Part shown: positions 52,081 to 61,168 of the stretch, piece after piece
How positions within the stretch are numbered: the first letter of the stretch is position 1
How the letters are laid out: the number at the start of each line of letters is the position of its first letter
From: Doryteuthis pealeii
Taxonomy: Eukaryota; Mollusca; Cephalopoda; Myopsida; Loliginidae
Assembly (NCBI GenBank): GCA_023376005.1
Contig: CM042179.1
Location: 14,285,472-14,349,471 of the forward strand
Direction: 5' to 3'
DNA: 64,000 nucleotides
Notes under the pieces: model-generated
What the model saw: only the letters and a program-made list of their open reading frames with translations
Databases searched by the model: none
What the model was told of the DNA's origin: nothing
Position numbers and translations under genes: made by a program

Positions 52081-52579
52081 CTGTACACCAGATCGACTTA
52101 TACATGAGAAAATACGGTGATCAGTAGGGTTTGTTTTTTTTTACTAAAGAATTATAATTAAATGTACTGAATCGACATTAGGCGATTTCGACATTCAGTG
52201 ATTAACGAAATAATTCCTTTCGAATTCTTCTATATTTTAAGTTTCTTGGAGTTACAGAGAATTTCCGAATTTATATCGATTAGCATAAAAAATAAATTTG
52301 TATGTTTAATCTGTGTTTCTCTTCTATCCATCTGGTAACGAGACTTCCTGCGATTACAACTCTAACAAGGATAACCACATTCTTAAGAGAAATGTTTCCG
52401 GATTCGGTTTGAATGTAGCATTTCCTTTAGCTTCCTCTATAGATACATACATATAATTATAGGAAACGTCCATTGATTACGTTTTCATAAGCACAGATAT
52501 ATCCACAAATACATTTATGTACACATGTATACACAGGTATATACACACATACATATTTGTATGTATTTTATTGAATTTA
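52080..52579. other. Unassigned AT-rich stretch
   Basis: Includes degenerate 'acatac' repeats at 52440-52560. No gene signal. Confidence 0.3.
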
Positions 52580-52800
52580 CTGGGTCTCCGTGGCGTAGTG
52601 GCTAACGTAATAAACTTTGACATTATTGTAAGTGATTTCGAACTCCAGTTACGTTATTTTGTGCACTTTCGTACCAACACCATTGGGAAAGGTATGAATC
52701 CCCGTCCATATATATAGCTTAAATAATAGCACTACTGTTCTTCTACAAGGACGGCTTTGGCATTAAATAATCCTCGAAGGTTGATATGCCATTAAACAAA
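52580..52800 (+). mobile_element. tRNA-like head joined to SINE-A middle and family-B-type end
   Basis: 'gggtctccgtggcgtagtgg' with 'ctaacg' (A box) and 'gatttcgaactcc' (B box) form a tRNA-like head. 'ccattgggaaaggtatgaat' matches SINE-A, and the 3' end 'ggctttggcattaaataatc' plus 'gttgatatgccattaaac' matches the repeat end at 1-105. It may be a distinct SINE family with shared parts. Confidence 0.5.
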
Positions 52801-52896
52801 GAAAAAAAAGTTAACTCACATACAAACACACATCGTGAACATATGTGTGCATTTCATTGAACTCTAACACACATATGTCTACCTACTTTATATATA

Positions 52897-53277
52897 CTAG
52901 CAACAGAAAACACCCCCGGGCGTCGTAAAAATAATTTTTGAAAGACATTGCCTGAGAGGGTGGGAGTTAAAAATTCAATGTCTGAGGGTTTGTATCATAA
53001 GTAAACAAAATCCTCATATTTATTAAAGGGGTTAAAAAATTGAAATGAAAACTGAGCCCCGTCCCTCTCAAATAAAATGTTGCGTGCATGTAATAATCAA
53101 ACAATTATTTTGAATATTTTCCACAAAAGAGACGAGAGTAAAAAACAATTTTTAAAATTGCTTACTCAAATTTTGGGTGTATATAGCATAAGATTATTGT
53201 GACGTAAGCTGTGACGTAGAGCTATGCCGTAGTTTTTGTTACAGACAGAAATACAGACAATCTCCATTATTAATAGA
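52897..53277 (-). mobile_element. Non-autonomous Helitron F, copy 4 (diverged)
   Basis: Minus strand starts TC after A ('tctattaataatggagattg') and ends 'gttgctag' before T. The 3' hairpin is strong ('cgcccgggggtg'). The interior is diverged from the other F copies but the termini are well kept, which fits a family defined by its ends. Confidence 0.8.
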
Positions 53278-53345
53278 TATGTGTCAGAGTTCACTGAAAG
53301 AGGAGGGAGCCTGTGAGAGTGTTCTATGAATCGCAATACGTAATA

Positions 53346-53348
<3 letters not shown>

Positions 53349-53380
<32 letters not shown>
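53349..53380. repeat. (TC)n-(AC)n
   Basis: Short compound microsatellite. Confidence 0.85.
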
Positions 53381-53381
<1 letters not shown>

Positions 53382-53447
53382 TGCATGGAGTTCACTAAAC
53401 TCTTACAGATGCGTACACATACTTACCTACCTACATATGTATTTACA

Positions 53448-53640
53448 GGTGGGTATGTATTTACCCTAACCCTACACATGAGTGGAGTTTGACAGGCGTG
53501 AATGTAGAGGCAGAATTGTTGAATTCATGCTTTTTTCCAAGCGTATTAGCGCTATGTGCGATGCAAACAGCCTCGCCCAGGCTTGAACTCGAATTACCAT
53601 CCATTTCATACGATGACAACATTACACTATAAGTGCTTCA
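53448..53640 (-). mobile_element. SINE-A with internal deletion
   Basis: Left 'tgtatttaccctaaccctac', 'gtggagtttgacaggcgtga', 'ttttttccaagcgtattagc', 'cttgaactcgaattacc', right 'caacattacactataagtgc'. The central 'aaatagtagggcagactggg' block is deleted. Confidence 0.7.
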
Positions 53641-53659
53641 AGTTATTTGGGGGTTCTTC

Positions 53660-53880
53660 TTAAGCATATTCTTCACGACTTACCTGTCCACATATTTCCA
53701 TTATCTCGAGAACAGAAAACTTGCCCTTTTTTAACAATATTAGTTTGGTCTGCTATTTTTTGTCTTATTGTATTGAAATTAACAACTTCTATTTGCTGCC
53801 CATTACCCCGGGTTTTATGCATTTAAAGAGGTGTTCTATCTTGCATATCCATATTAGTTATCTTTGGAATGGAAGAAGAA
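53660..53880 (-). mobile_element. RLE-LINE 5'-region fragment
   Basis: Minus-strand translation includes VVNFNTIRQKIADQTNIV and SVLEIMEICGQ, which match the part just upstream of 48.35 kb in the longest copy. Further upstream sequence 'gatatgcaagatagaacacc' and 'catttaaagag'-complement is shared with 58657-58760, so both preserve a 5' part not present in the longest copy. Confidence 0.6.
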
Positions 53881-53924
53881 AACTCAGACAAAAATGTGTA
53901 GTATATTTCACTGAAGTTTGAACC

Positions 53925-54232
53925 TCGGCTTCTCCAGCTTTAATAAAATATCCTCTTGACGTGACTGAGCCAACACAGGCATCTCTCGCAGATGATGGCT
54001 GACATTCTGTTCATGATTGCTCGTTCCAGCACGTATGTGTTGGGCACTTTGTCCTGCCAGCGTATGCGTAGAATGCGGCGTAGGCATCAGGTGGAAATTG
54101 TCGAGTTTCCTCACTTGGCATGCATATGTGATCCAGGCTTCGCTACTGTAGAGGAGAGTACTCAGAACGCATGCTTGTAGACGCGCAGTTTGGTTCTCTT
54201 GGTGAGGTTGGCATAAAATGCAGCCCAGGCTA
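53925..54232 (-). pseudogene. Second LINE type, reverse transcriptase C-terminal remnant
   Basis: Across frameshifts the minus strand gives NLTKRTKLRVYKHA, VLSSLLYSSEAWITYACQVRKLDNFHL, RIRWQDKVPNTYVLERA and ALLCERCLCWLSHVKR-like sequence. This is the common 'SETWTTYARQ-RRLNSFHLRCLRRILGIRWQDRVPN' type C-terminus of many animal non-LTR elements. It differs from both the RLE-LINE and LINE-1x. Frameshifted and lacking the core. Confidence 0.75.
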
Positions 54233-54244
54233 CGTATATAGTTA

Positions 54245-54245
<1 letters not shown>

Positions 54246-54292
<47 letters not shown>
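54246..54292. repeat. (ATT)n
   Basis: Abuts the 3' end of the short RLE-LINE copy to its right. Confidence 0.85.
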
Positions 54293-54293
<1 letters not shown>

Positions 54294-54584
54294 TACTTCT
54301 TTTGAGTTTTCACATCAGCGTTAGCTGATGGTCTTTCACTGGAGTCTGAATGACAGCAAGTCTCCTCAGGTCTCCAGGACTCTTCTCAGTATTCTGGCAG
54401 ATTGCAGCAGTGCAGTGTTCTGAATGATATCAATCCTTCCTCTGATTTCCAAACTTTCCAAACCCTTTTCCAATCCTTTTGGGACCGTTCCAAGTGCACC
54501 AACTACAATTGGTATCACTTTCACTTTCATATTCCATAACTTTTCAGGTCTCTGGCAAGGTCCAGATATTTGTCCATTTTTTCA

Positions 54585-54585
<1 letters not shown>
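54293..54585 (-). mobile_element. Short RLE-LINE copy between two (ATT)n tracts
   Basis: About 293 bp: 3' hairpin 'catcagcgttagctgatg', 'ctccaggactcttctcagta', and the VVGALGTVPK codons, ending at 'gatatttgtccattttttca'. Both sides are (ATT)n. Its 5' breakpoint nearly coincides with those of the short copies at 63128 and 63464. Confidence 0.85.

Positions 54586-54586
<1 letters not shown>

Positions 54587-54624
<38 letters not shown>
54587..54624. repeat. (ATT)n
   Basis: Shared by the short RLE-LINE copy on the left and the 3' end of another RLE-LINE family on the right. Confidence 0.85.
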
Positions 54625-54900
54625 TGATTTCATAAGTTTTTCACCAAAATTTTAAAAAGCGACTAAATTTCAACAAAACACTAAATTATTACTTAATGCA
54701 ATAAATTATTTACAATGCGATCAATTTCTGTGGTTATGATCTTTTGTCGTTCTTTTACATGTAGTTTGTAGTATCTATTAAAAATGGCCTTTAAGTTATT
54801 TTTTCTTAGTACCCAATGCTCCGATAACAACTGACACCGTTCACATCCTTGAATTTTATATCCACCTAATCTTGATCTGTAGATTGTGATACTTCATTAT
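54625..54900 (-). pseudogene. 3' end of a second RLE-LINE family
   Basis: Minus strand encodes VSVVIGALGTK, matching the VVGALGTVPK motif of the first family, but the surrounding sequence and the 3' untranslated part are different ('aaattttggtgaaaaactta'). The element again ends at (AAT)n. About 275 bp remains. Confidence 0.6.
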
Positions 54901-55129
54901 AGATATGAAGAGATTTGTCCCGTTAGAGGTCGCTGCATGAATGAAAAGGCATGCCTTATCATAAAAAATGATATCTGATCAGAAGGCTCCTAGAACCCAG
55001 TATTGATAATTACGACGGGGACTCCAAAAACAAACCATCTTATTTATTTCGACGAAAACTATAATAGATAAAAGGGGCATAATAACAACATTGTATGGAG
55101 CAATTTTCCCTCTACAAAATGCTCTTTTT
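54901..55129. other. Unassigned stretch
   Basis: Probably further upstream parts of the second RLE-LINE family, but no motif could be read. Confidence 0.3.
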
Positions 55130-55230
55130 CTATATAGTTATATATATATTTCATATATAGTTATATATATATTTCATATATAGTTATATATATATATTCA
55201 TATATAGTTATATATATATATATATATATT
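55130..55230. repeat. 26-bp AT-rich minisatellite, about 4 units
   Basis: Repeats of 'catatatagttatatatata' with a short 'tt' variation. Confidence 0.8.
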
Positions 55231-55303
55231 TCACCAGTAATGCATAATAGGTGATATGCCTTGATTATAAGAGGGTAGCTTCGAAAGTATTTCTGTCTTG
55301 ATC

Positions 55304-55795
55304 GAGGGTCACCAAACTACGGCCAGCGGTCGAACTCGGCACGTGAAGGCATTTTATCACGCCTGCCCACGGTACTTGAATTTGTTTGTCAAAAGCAAGC
55401 CTCTTCAAAATTGAAATATGTGAAATCGATCCATAGAACGAAATTGACTGATAAACATTTGAAAGCAATTCTTTTGATTGAATGAAGCAATTCTAAACCA
55501 ATCATTGACGATATCTTGAAATTCAAATCTCAATTTCACAAATCCCACTAAATCTTTCCGTTAATGTTGCGTTCTTTGATAATGTTTTGAAAATAAATAT
55601 GTTGGTTAAATTTGTTTTTGTGCATCTTACGCCATTCATCCATTAATATAACATGGAAAGATTAATTTTATTTTACATCTTTTTCTCAGACCTTTTGTTC
55701 TGGTTAGCAAGTATTAAACACAATAATAATGTGGTCCGAGCTCATTATTTTTTCAATTATCCAGCCTAACGTGAAAAAAGTTTGGTAATCCCTGG
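55304..55795. mobile_element. hAT-like non-autonomous element (492 bp)
   Basis: Ends 'gagggtcaccaaactacggc' and '...gtttggtaatccctgg' are imperfect inverted repeats of the hAT type (CAGGG-TC-CCAAACT). Flanking 8-mers 'tcttgatc' (55296-55303) and 'tctagata' (55796-55803) match at 6 of 8 bases, as expected for a decayed 8-bp hAT target duplication. The interior has no transposase frame. Confidence 0.65.
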
Positions 55796-55972
55796 TCTAG
55801 ATAATTATGTTGTTTCACAACGTCGGGGCGGTTATTAATGGTTTAGAAGTAAAGGTTCGAACCAATATTACATATTTGATACCTTGTTAACGATAGCGTC
55901 AATCTGGTAAAGTGTCGTCTGCTATGAAACTAGAATATTTTAATTGCATTCTTTCATACGAAAAAATTGAAC

Positions 55973-56219
55973 CTACCTTGTTTCCCCGAAAATAAGACCT
56001 AACTTAAATTTTTCAAGATGATTTTTTATATGTCCTCCCCTTAAAATAAGCTCTATTTGAGAGCGGCAGACAGACGAATTAAATACGATTTCTTTACAAT
56101 CATATCATGCGACGCAAGCACTCGACATTCCTCGAAAATAATTCCTAGTGTTATAGGGGAAAATAAGTCATAGTGTAGCGGATATGAGCCCTCTCTTATC
56201 TTTGGAAAAACACGGTACT
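55973..56219. mobile_element. Small TIR element with 'ccccgaaaataagacc' motif
   Basis: Ends 'taccttgtttccccgaaaat' and '...tttggaaaaacacggta' are imperfect inverted repeats. The internal phrases 'gaaaataagacctaactt' and 'ggggaaaataagtcatag' are typical of a short MITE-like repeat seen in many animal genomes. The superfamily is not assigned. Confidence 0.55.
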
Positions 56220-56284
56220 AACATTCATCGACGCTTGTTACATGGTTACGGAGAGCAAACTGTGCATTTGAGCAGTTAGGCTGC

Positions 56285-56585
56285 ATGACGAGAATACAAG
56301 GCTAGGCATGACTGGGTTGGAAAGGTGATCCACTGGGAATTGTGCAAGATACTCAATTTAAACCTTATAACAAAATTGTACACGCACAAACCACGATCCT
56401 GGAAAATGAGACGCATAAAATCCTCTGGGACTTTGAGATACAGAAGAATCGAGACAATCCACACAACAGCAATAGCATTGGTAAGATCGGCTAGAATACA
56501 TATAAGAGTCTAGGAGACCTGACGGGACAGGCTCCAGTGAAAGATTACCAGCGATAGCTGGTTGGGAAAACTCGCAAGGAGCGAA
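56285..56585 (+). pseudogene. RLE-LINE copy with large internal deletion
   Basis: Plus strand reads RLGMTGLERXSTGNCAR-type sequence ('gactgggttggaaaggtgat', 'ccactgggaattgtgcaaga'), then 'aaaatcctctgggactttga', and then jumps to 'agaatcgagacaatcc' and 'ggctagaatac'. The codons for RPDLVL through GALGTVPK are deleted. The 3' hairpin is 'accagcgatagctggt' and the tail 'aataataattataataataa'. Confidence 0.75.
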
Positions 56586-56755
56586 ATAATAATTATAATA
56601 ATAAAATATTTGTCTGCATTTTTTAGATGGGGCTTGATGTGCTTAATTTTTATTTTTCGCTCGATTGTCCCCATCTTTATTGTGGTATGTAAAATCACAT
56701 TTCGGCCGCTGTATCCTCCAGCCTTCCCCAGGTGTTTCCTGTGTATCTGAGCATA
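56586..56755 (-). repeat. Family-D repeat
   Basis: Minus strand has 'ggaaacacctggggaaggct', 'acagcggccgaaatgtgatt' and 'aaagatggggacaatcgagc', matching the D sequences at 11310-11430 and 17701-17960. Translated, GGYSGRNV and TIKMGTI recur in equivalent positions, and the frame is open for 85 codons at 56510-56767. Confidence 0.6.
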
Positions 56756-57490
56756 GAAATGATTCAACCTGGGAAATCATTTTGAATAGTTTGGCTGTTA
56801 ATCAAATAAGACGTCGAAGAACTTTTGAAGATCTTATTCAAATAATGTCATTGCGCATGCGTTACGAGATGTATTATGATCATTTAAAACAAATGTTTAT
56901 TAAAGTTTCCTGTACAACCCGAGGGGTGAATTCTAATGACATCAGTTATTTTCGATATTTTTATTTCTAAATTAATTTATTTTAAACCCCTTAAAACAAA
57001 TCCGGAGCCGGAGTCCCTAAGATGGAGTAACGCTGAACTTCAGCGTTACACAGCAACTCCTGCGACACTGCCGTTGCCAAACTGTATTGTTTTCTTATCT
57101 TTCCTTTGGACCACAGCGGCAGTGTGGATAGGGGAGGGATCTGCTGTTTGGGCAGCAGCACATCCTCCATATCAGATCGCCGAGGATATGTATTTAAAAA
57201 AAAAAATTGGACACTACTCCATCGTATTTCACAGACGGAAGGATGCCAACAACCAGCATTTTAAAAACAATTTGATATAGCTTATTAAATAAATTCTAAC
57301 GAAAGATATGTGGGACACTTGAAATAGATTAATCGAAAATGGAAGTGTAGCACTTATAATTATCGAAGAGATAATACATTAAAATAATCAATCAATGATT
57401 GTATGAAAACTTCAACAATAAAAAATAAATACAACAAAACAGAGAGAAAAAACAACCTCTAACTGAAAACCCGAACTACACAGAAAATAA
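56756..57490. other. Unassigned stretch with a perfect hairpin
   Basis: An open frame of 114 codons (56936-57280) has no recognised domain. At 57027-57049 an 11-bp perfect stem with a single-base loop is present. The region 57050-57190 is more GC-rich than its surroundings. Confidence 0.35.
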
Positions 57491-57493
57491 GAT

Positions 57494-57868
57494 TAAAATT
57501 ATTAATAATAGAGATTCGCTTCCGGTTTTTGTCTGTAACAAAAATTACCCAAAATCATCATAACATAGAATAAATACACTGAAAATTTGAACATGCAACA
57601 TTAGATAGTCCTCATTGTTTTTTTAAAACAAGTTTTAATAAATATATGACTGGTATTATATATCTATATATAGTTTGTTTTATTTTAATACATATTTGAA
57701 GTTTACATTTCAAATTGTTTTATTTTTAATCCTTTAATGAATTTGATGATTTTACTTACTTAGGGTACAAACTCACTGACATTGAATTTTTTACTCCCAC
57801 CCCTCAGGCAATATGTTTCAAAAATGTATTTTTACATCGCCGGAGGGTGTTTTTTTATTTTGTACTAG
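57494..57868 (+). mobile_element. Non-autonomous Helitron F, copy 3
   Basis: Contains 'gagattcgcttccggttttt', 'tctgtaacaaaaattaccc', the F interior and the end 'ttttgtactag' before T. The 5' TC start is mutated. The hairpin region is 'catcgccggagggtgt'. Confidence 0.75.
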
Positions 57869-58005
57869 TTTATATAAAAATTATTATATCATCAAAATTA
57901 TTTTTCGATGAGTTTATTCTATTATATTTTATTCTTTCTTTTATTCTTTATATATTCTTTCTTAAGCTGTTTATTTTAATCGTTTTTTTTATTATTTTGT
58001 ACTAG
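57869..58005 (+). mobile_element. Read-through segment with second CTAG end
   Basis: About 137 bp following Helitron F copy 3, shared in inverted orientation with the flank of F copy 2 at 18147-18259. It ends 'attattttgtactag', repeating the F 3' end. This fits an F copy that ran past its terminator, picked up flanking DNA and ended at a second CTAG. Confidence 0.6.
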
Positions 58006-58646
58006 TCTTCTTATAATGGAGATTGTGTGTTTTTCTGTCTGTAACCGAAACTATATTCCTACTCAAGTCACAATTCTCTTAGTTATTGACATCGCATTCT
58101 CCATGATTTTATTTTTATTTAACCTCAATTATTAATAAAATTGTCTTACATTATTAATACTGTTAACTATGTCTACATACTGGCAACATGCAATTATATT
58201 TATATATACAACAAAATAGCGGCTTACAGTGTAAACGGGAAGGCTAATTTGCATATTAATGTTAAAAAATCGAATTTAATAAATATGTGCTTAGTATTAT
58301 TGATTTCTAATTGTTTGGTTTTATTTTAATGAATATAAGCAAAAATCTCTTCAATAAATCTTAAATGAAATCCATTAACAAGAAAAAAATTCTTTACTTC
58401 CTCTTTTAACTAAATACTTAAATTAGAAAAAATAACAATGAAAGACGAGAGTGATGGAAGAGTAAGTTTCAGTTGTTCCATTTTTTATTATACTCCCTCT
58501 GTTTCAAATCTTTTATTATACTCCCTCTGTTTCAAATCTTTTTATCTGTATTCTTATTTAGTTTCATTAGCCTTTCTAATTTAATACAATATTTTATTAG
58601 ATTAAAACTTAAATACTTGCACCCGGAGGGTGCATATATTTGCTAG
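58006..58646 (+). mobile_element. Non-autonomous Helitron E, copy 3
   Basis: 641 bp from TC at 58006 to CTAG at 58643-58646 before T. Hairpin 'gcacccggagggtgc' intact. It starts directly after the CTAG of the preceding segment, so the base before TC is G rather than A. An imperfect 30-bp duplication ('tattatactccctctgtttc') occurs at 58487-58538. Confidence 0.85.
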
Positions 58647-58649
58647 TTA

Positions 58650-58760
58650 ATATAAAGTAATATAACAAGAGAACTTGCAAAGATAACTAATATGGATATG
58701 CAAGATAGAACACTTCTTTAAATGCATAAAACCCGGAGTAACGGACAGTAAATAATATTT
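58650..58760 (+). mobile_element. RLE-LINE 5'-region fragment
   Basis: 'aagataactaatatggatat', 'gcaagatagaacacttcttt' and 'ataaaacccggagtaa' match the minus strand of 53797-53875. The match ends near 58760. Confidence 0.6.
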
Positions 58761-58904
58761 CAATAATCTTTTAGAATATTTACGCGGCTGATTATTTGAT
58801 TGGCAGTTAATCCCCTTGGAAGCCGTTCCTCTAATCACCACCTGAGAACGTGTCCGAAAGGAGACAGCAACCCCTGCCCTGATATTTTTTGAACCGGAGA
58901 ACCG

Positions 58905-58990
58905 CTGGTTTGAATTCATCATTTTCTTTCTCCCTAAGTGCTTGCTTAACCGAGGCTAAAGTATCCAGACTTTCTTACTATTTACCAATA
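58905..58990 (-). mobile_element. SINE-A fragment
   Basis: 'gtttgaattcatcattttct' to 'taaccgaggctaaagtatcc' and 'ctatttacca' match the middle of SINE-A on the minus strand. Both ends are missing. The DNA at 58761-58904 is unassigned. Confidence 0.5.
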
Positions 58991-59036
58991 CATGGGTACA
59001 CACATACTCACACGCATACATATGCACACAAACGCG

Positions 59037-59109
<73 letters not shown>

Positions 59110-59110
59110 T

Positions 59111-59161
<51 letters not shown>
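59037..59161. repeat. AC, TA, TG, TA compound tract
   Basis: (AC)n, (TA)n, (TG)n, (TA)n in series; the AC and TG blocks are complementary and could pair. Confidence 0.85.
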
Positions 59162-59164
<3 letters not shown>

Positions 59165-59219
59165 ATTGGAAATTGGGAAATAAAGTGCTCGATTAAAGGT
59201 GTAAGAGCTATATCTATTT

Positions 59220-59418
59220 GTTATAGTGTACTATACAATTAAAAGACGTTCGTTACCATTGGTTTAAATGCAACGTATTAGTCACTTATCCCCCAAGACA
59301 ATGCGTCCAGTAAAACAACGCTTGCTTTTCTATGGCGCTTTTTCTTGAATACAATCCGCCAATACACCGCTTTGAAACTAATGGTAACAAAAGCCTTTCA
59401 TTTGTATAGTACACTATA

Positions 59419-59420
<2 letters not shown>
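59220..59420. mobile_element. Inverted-repeat element P4 between (TA)n tracts
   Basis: Inverted ends 'gttatagtgtactatacaa' (59220-59238) and its complement (59402-59420). The pairing continues inward through 'cgttaccattggttt' / 'aaactaatggtaac', giving arms of about 46 bp. (TA)n lies on both sides. A fragment of one arm is at 27436-27476. Confidence 0.65.

Positions 59421-59426
<6 letters not shown>

Positions 59427-59466
<40 letters not shown>
59427..59466. repeat. (TA)n
   Basis: TA tract between P4 and the foldback element P1 copy 2. Confidence 0.85.
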
Positions 59467-59468
<2 letters not shown>

Positions 59469-59765
59469 TTTTTTGGGGGGGATATGTGCTTAATTGAAGT
59501 CATACCTAATTTTTGAAATTTAATTAGTTAATAATTAATGAATTTAGGCGGGCATATATGTTCAAATGTAAGGCTAAACAGATCGAGAAAATGTCAATCC
59601 CTGAATGTACATTTCGACCTATTCAGGGATTGACATTTTCTCAATCTGTTTAGCCTTACATTTGAACATATATGCCCGCCTAAATTCGTTAATTATTAAC
59701 TAATTAATTTTCAAAAATTAGGTATGACTTCAATTAAGCACATATCCTCCAAACATTGTCGGCTA
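59467..59765. mobile_element. Foldback element P1, copy 2
   Basis: Arms of about 127 bp (59480-59606 and 59621-59747) with a 14-nt loop and a few mismatches. The outer 55 bp of each arm ('atgtgcttaattgaagtcat', 'acctaatttttgaaatttaa') match P1 copy 1 at 19459; the inner parts differ. The right flank 'aacattgtcggctaaaa' is the complement of copy 1's left flank. The left end meets (TA)n as in copy 1. Confidence 0.75.
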
Positions 59766-59803
59766 AAAGCCATATCAAATAAACACAATCTTTATTTACG
59801 TAC

Positions 59804-59808
<5 letters not shown>

Positions 59809-59890
<82 letters not shown>
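59809..59890. repeat. (TA)n-(GA)n compound microsatellite
   Basis: TA tract followed by GA tract with one 'aaag' interruption. Confidence 0.85.
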
Positions 59891-59896
<6 letters not shown>

Positions 59897-60721
59897 TATG
59901 AAATTTATATTTAAAGCAATATAGGAATAACCATTTTTATGTGTTCGTGCTAATATGGTCGAATTATGATACATATGTGTGTGTATCGCTCCGTGCGATT
60001 CTCCATCGGTATAAATGTGCTCGTATTAATTCCGCATATAATACTTTAAAGTAATATAAGTGCATATGGTTCTAATGAATGTATTTAAAAATCGCTAACG
60101 GAACACCCGGATAGATACTCAAGAGCCAGATAGCGTAATCTGATTTTTCTTTCTTTTTTTTCTTTTTTGTTGTTGTTGATATGAACATTTTTATAGATAC
60201 ACGCATATGCATATATTTAACACTTTTAGATTTTTTGTTTTTACCTCAGTGTGATAGCCATATAAGTGCACTCTTCAAAGAAACCCTTAAAAACGAGAAT
60301 CATTTTTTTCTAAATCTGGATAGATTTAAAGGGAAGTCTTATCAGTTCGACTCGCACTACGAGCCTGCTGACTTCTTTTATGGCATTTTTTTTCTTTAAT
60401 GTTTTTCTTTCAATATATCAAAAATCAGTGTAAATATTGTATTTTGGAAAAACAAAAAAAATTCCTATTTGACTCGCAGGCAGAACTGATCTGAAAGAAG
60501 AAAGTTATAAATAAATGAAATATCCTATCTGGAAAAAAAGAAGATTTTTAGCGCTACAATATATTCAAGACAATAATTTATTCATATGACAATAGAAAAG
60601 TCTATAAATTATAATCAGAACAATTACATTTTTAAAAAAGTTTTTCTTATTACGACTGTGTGAACACGCAATTGTTAATTAAGATTTTTTATCAAATTAG
60701 TATTAAGAAATTAAGTCCAAA
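59891..60721. other. Unassigned AT-rich stretch
   Basis: No recurring element, no convincing frame (72 codons at 60181 without domain). Confidence 0.3.
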
Positions 60722-60741
60722 CTGCATACGACTATACATAT

Positions 60742-61143
60742 TTACCAACTCCTCCGCAAGGATTCTTCCGGGATTCTCCATAGCTCTATTGTCACAGTCT
60801 TTTTAATTTCGTGCACATCCTCAAAATATGTTCCCTTGATGACCCCCTTGAGCTTAGGGAAGAGGAAAAATTCACATGGAGCCAGATTGGGCGAGTAGGG
60901 CGGTCGCTCCAGTACAGGAATGTTCTTCTGGGTTAGGAATTCTCGAATATTCAGAGCAGTGTGGGCAGGTGCGTTGTCATGATGAAGCACACAGGATTTG
61001 TTCTGCCACATCTCTGGCCTTTTCTCACGCACTGAACGAGGCAGACACCGGAGTATCTCTTTGTAGACATGTTGGTTGATCGTCTGGCCCTGTGGCAAGA
61101 ACTCGCAGTGGATGACGCTCCTCACTTCGAAGAATGCAATCAA
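60742..61143 (-). pseudogene. Mariner-family transposase fragment
   Basis: Translation from about 61143 has LIAFFEVRSVIHCEFLPQGQ, the second catalytic region LHHDNAPAH (D at codon 56) and PYSPNLAPCEFFLFPKLKG (codons 82-100). In mariner elements this last block is YSPDL-P-DF with the third catalytic aspartate, 34 residues after the second; here that position is glutamate (codon 91). The N-terminal DNA-binding part and the first catalytic aspartate are missing. The frame ends in the SINE tail (LRRSW, stop). Not functional as it stands. Confidence 0.85.
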
Positions 61144-61168
61144 TCTGGATCTTTTTTGACATATCCAA

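Noticed and set aside
56936..57280. 114-codon frame as a host exon
   Set aside because: No recognisable motif; the C-terminal part runs through an A-rich stretch; left as unassigned.
60742..61143. An intact mariner transposon
   Set aside because: No mariner terminal inverted repeats, no TA duplication, and more than half of the transposase is missing; flanks are SINE sequence.
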